Shown: piece after piece, positions 49,724 to 57,714 of the stretch | Layout of the letters: each line of letters begins with the position of its first letter | Position numbering within the stretch: the first letter of the stretch is position 1 | DNA from: Diaphorobacter caeni | Lineage (GTDB): Bacteria > Pseudomonadota > Gammaproteobacteria > Burkholderiales > Burkholderiaceae_C | DNA length: 64,000 nucleotides | Reading direction: 5' to 3' | Assembly: GCF_015354245.1 (NCBI RefSeq) | Contig: NZ_JADKYZ010000010.1 | Coordinates: 62,001 to 126,000, forward strand | Made by a program: the position numbers and the translations under genes | The notes under the pieces: generated by a model | Databases searched by the model: none | The model's input: only the letters and a program-made list of their open reading frames with translations | Told to the model about the DNA's origin: nothing

Positions 49724-52339
49724 TCACGCGAGCAGTTTTTTCAATTGGTACAGCGCATCCAATGCCTCGCGCGGGCTCAGGGCGTCGGGGTTGATGTTGC
49801 CGAGGGCCTGCTCGACCTGACTGACGGCGGCGTGCTCCGGCTCGGGCGGCGGCGCGAACAGGTCGACCTGGGTTTCGTCCTCGCCCGCGCGGGCTTCGAG
49901 GGCGTCGAGCGTGTGGCGCGCATGGTTGATCACGCCGGCGGGAACGCCCGCGAGTTTGGCGACCTGAATGCCGTAGCTGCGGCTCGCGGGGCCGGGCTGG
50001 ATTTCGTGCAGGAAGACGATGTCGCTGCCGGACTCTGTTGCGCCCACATGCACGTTGACGGCATGGCCATGGCGTGCGGAGAGTTCGGTGAGTTCGAAGT
50101 AGTGCGTCGCGAACAGCGAGAATGCCTTGGTCCGGTCATGCAGATGCGTGGCGATGCCGCTTGCGAGCGCGAGGCCGTCAAAGGTGCTGGTGCCCCGGCC
50201 GATCTCGTCCATCAGCACCAGCGAGTGCGGCGTGGCGCTGTGCAGGATCTGCGCGGCTTCCGTCATTTCAAGCATGAAGGTCGACTGCGCGTTGGCGAGG
50301 TCGTCGGCCGCGCCGATGCGCGTGTGGATCGCGTCGATGGGGCCGAGGCGGCAGGCCGTCGCGGGCACGTATGAGCCCATGCTGGCGAGCAGCACGATCA
50401 GCGCCACCTGGCGCATGTAGGTCGACTTGCCGCCCATGTTGGGGCCGGTGATGATCTGCATGCGCGTGTTGGCGTTCAGACGCGTGTTGTTCGGGATGAA
50501 CGCGCCGGACGATGTCTCGGCGAGCCGCGCCTCGACCACAGGATGGCGGCCCGCGTCGATGTCGATGCAGGGCTCGGGCACGAACTGCGGCGCGCACCAG
50601 TTCAGCGTGAGCGAGCGTTCGGTCAGCGCGCACAGCGCATCGAGCGTGGCGAGCGCCGCGGCCAGCCGGGTGAGCGCGGGCACATGGGCCTGCAACTGGT
50701 CGAGGATCTGTTCGTAGAGAAACTTTTCGCGCGCGAGTCCCCGCTCCTGTGCTGACAGCGCCTTGTCTTCGAAGGTCTTGAGTTCGGGCGTGATGAATCG
50801 CTCGGCGTTCTTGAGCGTCTGGCGGCGGCGGTAGTTCTCGGGGACGCGGTCCAGATAGCTGGTTGTGACCTCGATGTAGAAGCCGTGCACCTTGTTGAAC
50901 TGCACGCGCAGATTCGGGATGCCGGTGCGTTCCTTTTCGCTGGTTTCGAGCTGCAGCAGAAAGTCGTCACAGTTGTTCTGGATGCCGCGCAGTTCGTCGA
51001 GCTCGGCATCGAAGCCCGTGGCGATCACGCCGCCGTCGCGCACCAGCGCTGCGGGCTCGTCCATGATCGCCGCGCGCAGCAGCTGGGTGCAGTCGGCCGG
51101 TGGCACGAGGTCATCGAACAGCTGCGACAAGACCTGCTCGGGCGGGCGCGGAAACTGCGAGAGCAGGTGCGACTTTTCCAGCGTCTTGGAAAGGCCCACG
51201 AGCTCGCGCGGTCGCACCTGGCGCAACGCGATGCGCGCGGTGATGCGCTCGACGTCGGACACGCCCTTGAGCTCGCCGCGCAGCAGTTGCCATGGGCTGT
51301 TGTTGCCCGATCCCGCGCCGCGCAGCGCGCCGATGGCGGACAGTCGCCCGCGTGCATCGCTGCGGTCACGGCTGGGTTCGAGCAGCCAGGTCTTGAGCAG
51401 TCGGCTGCCCATGCCGGTCATGCAGGTGTCGAGCAAGGAGAACAGAGTGGGCGCGTCCTCGCCGCGCAGCGTCTTGGTCAGCTCCAGATTGCGGCGCGTG
51501 GTGGCGGGCAGGTTGATGAGCTCGCCATTGCGTTGCACGCGAACGCCGTGCACGTGGGTGAGGGCGCGGCCCTGCGTATGTTCCGCATAGGTCAGCAAGG
51601 CGGCCGCTGCGGCGTGGGCCTGTTGCAGGCCTTCCGCATTCCATGCCTGCAGGCTGGCTGCGCCGAGGTGTTCGAGCAGCTTGCGCTCGCCGAGTGCACC
51701 GTCGAACTGCCAATCGGGACGCAGGCTCAAAGGGCAGGTCAGCACGCCGCCGTGGCGCAGCGCGACCAGCTGCTCTTCAAAGCGCTGCGTGACGCCCGCG
51801 CTGTAGATCACTTCGCTCGGCGCGATGCGGGCGATCCATGGGCCCACCTCGTCATGCGTGCATTCGGCCAGATGCACCACGCCCTGCGTGACGCTCAGCC
51901 ACGCAAGGCCGGCCTTGGCGCGAGGGCCCTGGTGCACCGACAGCAGCACCGACTCATTCTTGTCCGACAGCAGTTCCGAATCGGTCAGCGTGCCTGGCGT
52001 GACCACGCGCACCACCTTGCGCTCGACCGGCCCCTTGGCCGCACCGACCTCGCCCACCTGCTCGGCGATCGCGACCGACTCACCCATCTTGATGAGGCGT
52101 CCCAGATAGTTCTCGAGCGCGTGAAACGGCACACCCGCCATGGTGACCGGCTCGCCAGCCGATTGCCCGCGCTGCGTGAGCGTGATGTCCAGCAGACGCG
52201 CCGCCTTCTCGGCATCGGCGTAGAACAGCTCGTAGAAGTCACCCATGCGATAGAACAGCAGCGTGTCGGGATGCCCCGCTTTCAGCGCCAAATACTGCGC
52301 CATCATCGGAGTATGCGTGGCGTTATCTAATTTTGTCAT
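49724..52339 (-). CDS. mutS: DNA mismatch repair protein MutS
   Basis: An 871-residue mismatch-recognition ATPase. HTPMMAQYL and [11 protein letters not shown] with the mismatch-wedging Phe/Glu lie near residue 30; the ATPase has [25 protein letters not shown] and FATHYFELT; the C-terminus ends in a dimerisation helix. The first codons (ATG ACA AAA TTA GAT AAC) are much more AT-rich than the rest, and the integrase stop lies only five bases upstream, so the start region appears to have been formed or altered by element insertion. No Shine-Dalgarno sequence is obvious. Confidence 0.96.
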   Translation of the reverse strand: MTKLDNATHTPMMAQYLALKAGHPDTLLFYRMGDFYELFYADAEKAARLLDITLTQRGQSAGEPVTMAGVPFHALENYLGRLIKMGESVAIAEQVGEVGAAKGPVERKVVRVVTPGTLTDSELLSDKNESVLLSVHQGPRAKAGLAWLSVTQGVVHLAECTHDEVGPWIARIAPSEVIYSAGVTQRFEEQLVALRHGGVLTCPLSLRPDWQFDGALGERKLLEHLGAASLQAWNAEGLQQAHAAAAALLTYAEHTQGRALTHVHGVRVQRNGELINLPATTRRNLELTKTLRGEDAPTLFSLLDTCMTGMGSRLLKTWLLEPSRDRSDARGRLSAIGALRGAGSGNNSPWQLLRGELKGVSDVERITARIALRQVRPRELVGLSKTLEKSHLLSQFPRPPEQVLSQLFDDLVPPADCTQLLRAAIMDEPAALVRDGGVIATGFDAELDELRGIQNNCDDFLLQLETSEKERTGIPNLRVQFNKVHGFYIEVTTSYLDRVPENYRRRQTLKNAERFITPELKTFEDKALSAQERGLAREKFLYEQILDQLQAHVPALTRLAAALATLDALCALTERSLTLNWCAPQFVPEPCIDIDAGRHPVVEARLAETSSGAFIPNNTRLNANTRMQIITGPNMGGKSTYMRQVALIVLLASMGSYVPATACRLGPIDAIHTRIGAADDLANAQSTFMLEMTEAAQILHSATPHSLVLMDEIGRGTSTFDGLALASGIATHLHDRTKAFSLFATHYFELTELSARHGHAVNVHVGATESGSDIVFLHEIQPGPASRSYGIQVAKLAGVPAGVINHARHTLDALEARAGEDETQVDLFAPPPEPEHAAVSQVEQALGNINPDALSPREALDALYQLKKLLA

Positions 52340-52344
52340 TTAAA

Positions 52345-53607
52345 TCAACGGCTTACTGATTCTTCAGCAGCCTCTTGGTGTAATTTTGGTGTAATCCGGG
52401 CCATGTTTTGCATGCCCTCCCAGATGCGCTCAAGCTCTTTCGAGGACTCCGTGTCTATCCAGCGGCCATAGACGGTCACCAGCATCGAATAGTCCTTGTG
52501 CCCCATCTGGTTGGCGATGAAGGCCAGGTTGCCCCGGGCCGTCAGATTCCAGCAGGCGAAGGTGTGGCGGGTTTGGTAGGCCGGCCGCGCACGGATCTCT
52601 GCGCGCCGGATCAGGTTGGCCCATTTGGTGTTCCAGGCGCTGGGCACGAAGTAGTCGTTGACGACTTTCTTGCGGGCCTGCGTCTTCGGCGACAACAGTA
52701 CGCGCACATGGTCGATGCGCGATTCATGGCGGTTGAGCCATACGGTCAGGTCTTCTGCCTTGCGGCTTTCGGCGTCGGCGACCAGCACCTTCATGGCCTC
52801 GCGCGCCGGCGGCTGCAACAGCACGGTGCGCTCCTTCTTGGTCTTGGGCACCTTGAACGCCACGGATTGCGTGATCGAGCGGCGCACCGTGATCCGGCTG
52901 AAGTCTGGGGCCACATCTTCCACGGCCAGGGCGCACAGTTCGCCCGGCCGCAGCCCGGTATAGACGGCCACCGTCACGGCGGCCTTGTCGATGGGGTGCA
53001 GGCACCCCTTATCAATGAGCGCCAGGTATTCCTCGTAGCTCAGTGGGTCCGGGTCCTTGATGCTCTTGGTGAAGCGTACGCAATGCTTGCCCAGGTCGGC
53101 GCAGTATTGGTTGTTCTCGCACCAGTAGAGGAACCCGGAGAACGTTGCCAGATAGTGATTCACCGTGGAGACGGCGCGCGTGGCGATCAGGTCTACGCGC
53201 AGTTTCTGAATGTCCTCAGGGAGCAGGGAATCGACCATGCGGTTGCCTCCCAGCGTGGCGACACAGATGTCGAGGGCCGTTTCATAGCGGTCCTGGGTTT
53301 CGGGCGTGATGTCCACTGCCTTGAGTGGCTTGTAGCGCTCGCACAGATCGCTCACGCGCTTGCCGGGTGCCATGCTCGCAGCCGAGCGGGCGTGCGGGAA
53401 GAATTCGGCCTCGTTGTAGGTGCCGTTGTGCAGTGCGAATAGTGCCGCGCTGCGCAGCTTGACTGCGTGCTTGATGTTGTTGCGCGTCGGTTCCAGCCGC
53501 AACGTGTGCGTGTGTCGTGCGCGCTTGAACATGAAGAACACGCGGATCGAGTTGCCGCGTGCTTCGACGCCGGGATACCCCGTATTGGTTGCTGCCGTTT
53601 TTGCCAT
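52345..53607 (-). CDS. int: Tyrosine-type site-specific integrase
   Basis: A 420-residue tyrosine recombinase. An N-terminal arm-binding domain (GYPGVEARGNSIRVFFMFKR, DUF3596-like) and a SAM-like core-binding domain precede the catalytic domain with TGLRPGEL (first Arg), RHTFACW and the nucleophile in TVYGRWID. It should integrate and excise the mobile element whose genes follow. It lies three bases after the HTH gene on the same strand, and its stop is five bases from the mutS start, placing one element end (att site) there. Confidence 0.93.
   Translation of the reverse strand: MAKTAATNTGYPGVEARGNSIRVFFMFKRARHTHTLRLEPTRNNIKHAVKLRSAALFALHNGTYNEAEFFPHARSAASMAPGKRVSDLCERYKPLKAVDITPETQDRYETALDICVATLGGNRMVDSLLPEDIQKLRVDLIATRAVSTVNHYLATFSGFLYWCENNQYCADLGKHCVRFTKSIKDPDPLSYEEYLALIDKGCLHPIDKAAVTVAVYTGLRPGELCALAVEDVAPDFSRITVRRSITQSVAFKVPKTKKERTVLLQPPAREAMKVLVADAESRKAEDLTVWLNRHESRIDHVRVLLSPKTQARKKVVNDYFVPSAWNTKWANLIRRAEIRARPAYQTRHTFACWNLTARGNLAFIANQMGHKDYSMLVTVYGRWIDTESSKELERIWEGMQNMARITPKLHQEAAEESVSR
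52375..52395. repeat. Tandem direct repeat at the 3' end of int
   Basis: Two copies of TTGGTGTAAT (52375-52384 and 52386-52395) separated by one T, inside the last codons of int and about 35-55 bases from the presumed attachment site. Arm-type recombinase or excisionase sites often have this layout. Confidence 0.6.
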
Positions 53608-53610
53608 CTC

Positions 53611-53841
53611 TTACCTCACAGGTTGCCTTTCGGTGATGCCATCGAGGTGCCATTGGCCTGTTTTGAGCATGAACAGCTCAAACAGGCCGGGTGGCATGGC
53701 TCGATCGCCGGCCTCCCACTGTTGCCATCCACGCAGCGAGGCACGCACCGTCAGGGCGGCTTCGGTCTGCGTGAGCCCCACGGTGAGGCGGGCTTTGCGG
53801 ATGGCGTCGGGTGTGGGGTTGTGAGGTTTTGGTGCGTTCAT
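53611..53841 (-). CDS. Small HTH regulator
   Basis: A 76-residue Cro/C1-type helix-turn-helix protein (MNAPKPHNPTPDAIRKARLT, VGLTQTEAALTV, RGWQQWEAGDRAMP). It resembles the regulators that pair with integrases on mobile elements. It is the first gene of an operon with int, three bases apart, and a perfect palindrome overlaps its promoter, suggesting autoregulation. Confidence 0.8.
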   Translation of the reverse strand: MNAPKPHNPTPDAIRKARLTVGLTQTEAALTVRASLRGWQQWEAGDRAMPPGLFELFMLKTGQWHLDGITERQPVR

Positions 53842-53899
53842 GGCGCCGCGAGCGAAAGCCCGATCTGCGGTAGCGGTCGGGAGGGAACTACGCGGGTGC

Positions 53900-53918
53900 A
53901 TTATACGCTCAATGAGCG
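53900..53918 (-). promoter_or_regulatory. Promoter -10 and operator palindrome of the HTH-int operon
   Basis: On the minus strand a perfect TATAAT (plus 53900-53905) directly adjoins the palindrome CGCTCA-A-TGAGCG (53906-53918), lying in the spacer toward a -35 region. Binding there would block the HTH-int promoter. The -35 is weak. Confidence 0.6.
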
Positions 53919-53965
53919 CACGAAAACCTTTTTGCATTGCCGCCATTGCGGCCAAGCTGCAGGGG

Positions 53966-54169
53966 CTAGAAGGCGTGGGCGAGGGCATCGCTTTCGACCC
54001 AGCGCTCGAATTCGCCCAGGTTTACGAAGATGCGCCCGTCCGGGGCCTTGCGCCAGATGCGGCCCTCGATCCAGATGCCGCCCTTAATCTTGTGCCGCAC
54101 GGCGTTTTCGCTGTAGCCGGTGACTTCGGCGAAGCGCTTGATGAGTACCCACTGGCTCTGATTGCCCAT
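53966..54169 (-). CDS. Excisionase-like / AlpA-type DNA-binding protein
   Basis: A 67-residue basic protein (MGNQSQWVLIKRFAEVTGYS) with a winged-helix layout (YSENAVRHKIKGGIWIEGRIW) like phage Xis and MerR/AlpA-type factors. It lies upstream of the HTH-int genes on the same strand. It probably helps direct the integrase toward excision (inference). Confidence 0.75.
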   Translation of the reverse strand: MGNQSQWVLIKRFAEVTGYSENAVRHKIKGGIWIEGRIWRKAPDGRIFVNLGEFERWVESDALAHAF

Positions 54170-54307
54170 GTTGACCTCCGCTCATGTCGCGGCCCTCGGC
54201 GCCTCAAAGTCCGGTGGCCGTGCCTGGAGCTAAGTGTCTGAGTTGAAGGGTGAATGGAAAACCTGCGTGGGCGTGCGTGGGCGTAGGAGGGCGCTGTGAG
54301 GTATCGA

Positions 54308-54465
54308 AATGGCGTCCCGGCGTTCCGCCGTCGCGCTGTCGTGCTTGCGCATCGAGCCACCTGCGGCGTCTCGCCCCGTTCGGGCTTCCATCGTCCCCTC
54401 CCTTCGGTCGGCTGACGCCTCCGGCCCTGGCGGGCCTGCGCGCTGCGCTTGCCGCAATACCCAAT
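54308..54465 (+). repeat. Island repeat R, copy 1
   Basis: The sequence around GGGCTTCCATCGT, TCGGCTGACGCCTCCGG and GGGCCTGCGCGC recurs at 57208-57375, apart from a variable middle. It lies in the gene-free stretch 54170-54655 together with leader copy L1. Confidence 0.7.
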
Positions 54466-54477
54466 ACCGGGTGTGCG

Positions 54478-54655
54478 GCGGGCGGGGGGTGGGCGGTCTT
54501 GCTGTCCCTTTCACCGTATCACGGCGTTCGCGCCGTCAATGACTGCGCGTGCGAGCACGCTTGCGGCCTGGGCCGTCTTCGATCTTTGACTGCTTGCGCT
54601 GCGCCGTGTTTCCCACGGTTCCGGGCAATTCCGCCCGAGCAACCGGAGCACGACT
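54478..54655 (+). promoter_or_regulatory. Repeated leader L1 before radC
   Basis: First of three related leaders of about 180-190 bases. Shared blocks in order are GGTGGGCGG, a CACGGCG hairpin, GCGGCCTG, TTTGACTGCTTGCGCTGCGC, and GGGCAATTCCGCCC just before an AACCGGAG ribosome site. TTGACT is a possible -35 box. The block GGGC-AATTCC-GCCC can form a small stem near the ribosome site. Confidence 0.65.
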
Positions 54656-55165
54656 ATGTCGCAACTGTCCTTTTCCTCGTTCGATGCCTCGCTGATGGTG
54701 CGTGACGCACAGGGCCGCTACCTGCTGGCGACCACCGACCAGATTCTGGAGGCCGCGCGCCAGGCCATCGACCACAAGCTGCAGCGCGGTGCGTCGTTCA
54801 GTTCGCCGGCGACGGTCAAGGAGTATCTGCGCGCCAAGCTGGCTGGCTTCGAGCACGAGGTGTTTGCCGTCCTGTTCCTCGACTCGCAATTGAGTCTGAT
54901 CGAGTACGTCGAGATGTTCCGGGGCACCATCAACTGTGCATCGGTGCATCCGCGCGAGGTGGTCAAGGAGGCGCTGCGGCTCAATGCGGCGGCGGTCATC
55001 GTCTCGCACTGCCATCCGAGTGGCAACCCCGAGCCGAGCGCGGCCGACCGGAGCATGACCCAGCAGCTCAAGGCAGCGCTGAATCTGGTGGACGTGCGGG
55101 TGGTCGATCACGTCATCGTCGCGGGCAACTGCACCACGTCATTCGCCGAAAGCGGCCTGCTCTGA
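54656..55165 (+). CDS. RadC-family JAB1/MPN metalloprotein
   Basis: A 169-residue protein with the RadC/JAMM zinc motif SHCHPSGNPEPSAAD (near 120-134) and the usual GTINCASVHPREV. These proteins are common on mobile elements; despite the name, a direct role in DNA repair is not established. It has its own leader (L1) and a strong terminator, so it behaves as a separate unit. Confidence 0.9.
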   Translation: MSQLSFSSFDASLMVRDAQGRYLLATTDQILEAARQAIDHKLQRGASFSSPATVKEYLRAKLAGFEHEVFAVLFLDSQLSLIEYVEMFRGTINCASVHPREVVKEALRLNAAAVIVSHCHPSGNPEPSAADRSMTQQLKAALNLVDVRVVDHVIVAGNCTTSFAESGLL

Positions 55166-55169
55166 CCTC

Positions 55170-55189
55170 GGGGGCTTCGCCCCCTTTTT
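55170..55189 (+). terminator. Rho-independent terminator after radC
   Basis: GGGGG-CTTCG-CCCCC stem closed by a stable TTCG-like loop, then five T. It separates radC from the next leader. Confidence 0.85.
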
Positions 55190-55256
55190 GCTGCGCCTGA
55201 TGGTGCAGCTCCTGCCCTTGCGGGCCTGCGCGTGCTTCGCACTTGCCGCAAATACC

Positions 55257-55446
55257 GGGGTGTGTGGAGGTGTGTGTGGGGGGGGCGGCTTGCTGTCCCC
55301 TTCACCGTATCACGGCGTGCTCGCCGTGCAAGGGCGGCGCGCCGATGGCGCTTGCGGCCTGGCGGCCGTCCTTGACCCTTGACTGCTGCGCTGCGCCGTG
55401 AGGGCGACGGTTCCGGGCAATTCCGCCCGAGTAACCGGAGTCCATC
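55257..55446 (+). promoter_or_regulatory. Repeated leader L2
   Basis: Second leader copy, close to L1 and L3. The CACGGCG-TGCT-CGCCGTG hairpin (55310-55327) is perfect here. It ends GGGCAATTCCGCCCGAGTAACCGGAG before the ATG at 55447. Confidence 0.7.
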
Positions 55447-55836
55447 ATGAGCGACAAATCTCACGTTTCCCTTGAACAACACGTTTGCCTGGTCTGCGGC
55501 GCGGCCTTCGACACGGGCAATCTTCTGCTGGATCGCCGCCTGCGCGCGAGCATGGAGCACCATACGAAGACGGGCTGGGGCCTGTGTCCCGAGCATCAGA
55601 AGATGGCCGATGACGGCTTTGTCGCGCTGGTCGAATGTGACCCGCAGCGCAGCGGCGCGCAGGCCGGCGGGCGCATGAAGCCCGAGCAGGCGTATCGCAC
55701 GGGGCGGCTGGCGCACCTGCGGCGCGCGGTGTTCGCGCAGGTGTTCAATGCGCCGATCGCGGACCAGCAGGCTTGCGTGTTCGTGGAGCCGGGCGTGATC
55801 GAGCAATTGGAGGCAATGGTGGCGCCTGCGCACTGA
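55447..55836 (+). CDS. Small zinc-ribbon-like element protein
   Basis: A 129-residue protein with CLVCG near residue 15 and CPEHQ near residue 48, a possible zinc-binding pair of cysteines and a histidine. The remainder is soluble and unremarkable. Such proteins are common on integrative elements, with unknown roles. It has leader L2 and its own terminator. Confidence 0.7.
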   Translation: MSDKSHVSLEQHVCLVCGAAFDTGNLLLDRRLRASMEHHTKTGWGLCPEHQKMADDGFVALVECDPQRSGAQAGGRMKPEQAYRTGRLAHLRRAVFAQVFNAPIADQQACVFVEPGVIEQLEAMVAPAH

Positions 55837-55850
55837 GCGCGTATCCATCC

Positions 55851-55885
55851 AGCGCGCGGCCAGATAGGGCTGCGCGCTTTTTTTT
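55851..55885 (+). terminator. Rho-independent terminator after the zinc-ribbon gene
   Basis: Eleven-base arms AGCGCGCGGCC/GGCTGCGCGCT with one mismatch and a six-base loop, followed by eight T (55878-55885). Confidence 0.85.
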
Positions 55886-55974
55886 CTGCTGCGCTGGGTG
55901 TGGGTGTCTCCGTGCCTGCGGCGCTGCGCTTGATGCAAATTACCAAAAACAAAATACAAAAACCAAATGCCTGA

Positions 55975-56163
55975 TGTGTGCGACGGGTGGGGGGTGGGCG
56001 GCTTGCTGTTCCCTTCATGGTGCCACGGCGTGCTCGCTGTAAAGGGCGGGCGCGTGCCTTGCACGCTGGCGGCCTGCGGCCGTCTGCGACCCTTGACTGC
56101 TTGCGCTGCGCCGTGACCCGGAAGGGCTGGGCAATTCCGCCCGGCAACTTTCAGGAGTTCAGC
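55975..56163 (+). promoter_or_regulatory. Repeated leader L3
   Basis: Third leader copy. The gap 55837-56163 holds only the terminator and this leader. The CACGGCGTGCTCG block, GGCGGCCTGCGGCCGTC and TTGACTGCTTGCGC are kept; the ribosome site differs (CAGGAG). Confidence 0.65.
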
Positions 56164-56514
56164 ATGAACAACGACCTCATCACCGACGAGCAGCGTGCGC
56201 TGCTGCTGGCCAATGGCCGCGAATCCTTGGAGAACCCGGACTTCGATCCGGCCCCGGTGGTCAAACTGTTCACGCCCGATGCGGGCGCCACCTGGCTGCT
56301 GGGCGCCATGGACCCCGAGGATGGCGACCTCTGTTTCGGCCTGTGCGATTTGGGCCTGGGGATGCCCGAGCTGGGGCATGTGAGCCTAGATGAACTGGCG
56401 ACCGTGCGCGGGCGGCTGGGCTTGCCGGTCGAGCGGGATCTGTATTTCCGGGCTGAGAAGCGGTTGAGCGGCTATGCGCGCGATGCGCGGCTGGCCAGTC
56501 GGATCGTTGTCTGA
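56164..56514 (+). CDS. DUF2958 domain protein
   Basis: A 116-residue protein (MNNDLITDEQRALLLANG) with WLLGAMDPEDGDLCFGLCDL and ELGHVSLDELATVRGRLGLP characteristic of DUF2958, found on plasmids and integrative elements. Its function is unknown. CAGGAG precedes the ATG. The next gene follows 64 bases later. Confidence 0.8.
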   Translation: MNNDLITDEQRALLLANGRESLENPDFDPAPVVKLFTPDAGATWLLGAMDPEDGDLCFGLCDLGLGMPELGHVSLDELATVRGRLGLPVERDLYFRAEKRLSGYARDARLASRIVV

Positions 56515-56578
56515 CCTGGCCCTGGGGCGCCGCAAGGCGCTCCTTGTGCGTTCTCAACCATTGCAGGAGATCGAGGCC

Positions 56579-56857
56579 ATGAGCAGCCATCACGACTACA
56601 TCATCGAAATAACCGCGCAGCATGATGCGCTCAAACCGTTCGCGCCGGAGAACGGCCAGCCGCTGCGCTTTGCGATTGGCGACGCGGTGATCTACACCAA
56701 CGAGTTCGGAGCGTGGTTCCGCCGCCGCGTCACCGGGTTCTACAAGCCCACCGAACCGTCGGGGCTGTATGCGCGCGGCAGGCGCTACTACCTGGACTCG
56801 TCCGCGCCGTGGATGCCGGTGGCGGAAGCCAGCTTGCGTCCCGACGACTCGGCCTGA
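56579..56857 (+). CDS. Small hypothetical element protein
   Basis: A 92-residue protein with FAIGDAVIYTNEFGAWFRRRVTGF in the middle, resembling a small beta-rich SH3-like fold; no certain family. GCAGGAG precedes the ATG at 56579. It is probably co-transcribed with DUF2958. Confidence 0.7.
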   Translation: MSSHHDYIIEITAQHDALKPFAPENGQPLRFAIGDAVIYTNEFGAWFRRRVTGFYKPTEPSGLYARGRRYYLDSSAPWMPVAEASLRPDDSA

Positions 56858-56902
56858 CGCCTACGCGCCCCTGGCGGGGCGCTGCGCGCTGCGCTTGCTT
56901 TC

Positions 56903-56927
56903 GGTGAACGCCCTGCGGGCGTTCACC
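56903..56927. terminator. Hairpin between convergent small genes
   Basis: Perfect 11-base arms GGTGAACGCCC/GGGCGTTCACC with loop TGC. It overlaps the stop of the minus-strand gene and lies 46 bases after the plus-strand gene, so it may serve both strands. Confidence 0.6.
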
Positions 56928-57144
56928 AGAGCTTTCTGCGGCGCTGGGTAGCTTCCAGCATGGAGCCAAGGCGGTGTACTGGCGCCAGTGGGTGGGGTAT
57001 GTCGGTACGGGGGAAACGCCGGCGCACTTCGCACTCCAGTTCGTGCGCGAGGCCGCGTGCATCTTTCTCGCCTCGCAGTGCGCGTTGTCTCCACTCGCGG
57101 GCGTGAGCGAGCAAATCCTCGTCTTGCAGTTCTCGTATGTCCAT
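56923..57144 (-). CDS. Small hypothetical element protein, antisense to neighbours
   Basis: A 73-residue basic, Arg-rich protein (MDIRELQDEDLLAHAREWRQ) with a helical N-terminus. The codon pattern is credible and it resembles small proteins seen on related elements, but no family is certain. A longer start at 57180 is possible. It is opposite to the surrounding genes. Confidence 0.55.
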   Translation of the reverse strand: MDIRELQDEDLLAHAREWRQRALRGEKDARGLAHELECEVRRRFPRTDIPHPLAPVHRLGSMLEATQRRRKLW

Positions 57145-57207
57145 GGGTGGCTTGATTGTGCCAATGCCATGAAAGGCCATGGTCTACGGGGATTTCGTGG
57201 AAGTCAT

Positions 57208-57375
57208 ATGGGCGTCCCGGCCCCCTGGGAGATGGCCGGGCGCGCTGTCGTGCTGCGCATCGAACCCCCTGCGGGGTTTCGCCCCTGTCGGGCTTCCATC
57301 GTTCCCTCCCTCCGGTCGGCTGACGCCTCCGGCCCGGCTTTCCAGATCCGGGCCTGCGCGCTTGCGCTTGCCGTG
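57208..57375 (+). repeat. Island repeat R, copy 2
   Basis: Recurrence of the repeat at 54308-54465. It lies at the start of the 570-base region before DUF932 that otherwise holds the stem-loop at 57464-57536 and the DUF932 leader. Confidence 0.7.
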
Positions 57376-57463
57376 CGGTCGGCACATCGAGGCGGCCGCT
57401 CCATGTCCAGCCGTCTTCCCTGACTTCATCACCTTGTCCGCGACTGTAGCCCGCGGCCGGGTG

Positions 57464-57536
57464 CCGTCAAGGCGCGCCAGGCCGTGTCCTCGCTGCGCTG
57501 CGGGCCGCACCAACCTGGCGCTGGTTTCCTTGACGG
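57464..57536. repeat. Large stem-loop upstream of DUF932
   Basis: Arms CCGTCAAGG/CCTTGACGG (9 of 9) and inner arms GCGCCAGG/CCTGGCGC (8 of 8) enclose about 32 bases. It could be an mRNA structure in the DUF932 leader or a DNA site for the element. Confidence 0.7.
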
Positions 57537-57714
57537 CCCCCGTCCGCGCGCTCCCTTTCGTCGCGGGCGATGAACTCAGGAAAGACGGTGAGAACCGGGG
57601 CCAAGAGGCCAAGCGGGTTCTTCGTGCCACCCGCACCGAACAGCCGAAAGGCTGGGCTCCGAATCTAGGAATCCGGTGTGCGGTTTTCTTCAACAGCCAA
57701 GCCAGGAGAAAGAC

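Noticed and set aside
53842..53988. Longer start for the HTH regulator
   Set aside because: The extra residues would run through the promoter and operator palindrome and into the excisionase-like gene; MNAPKPHN is the better start.
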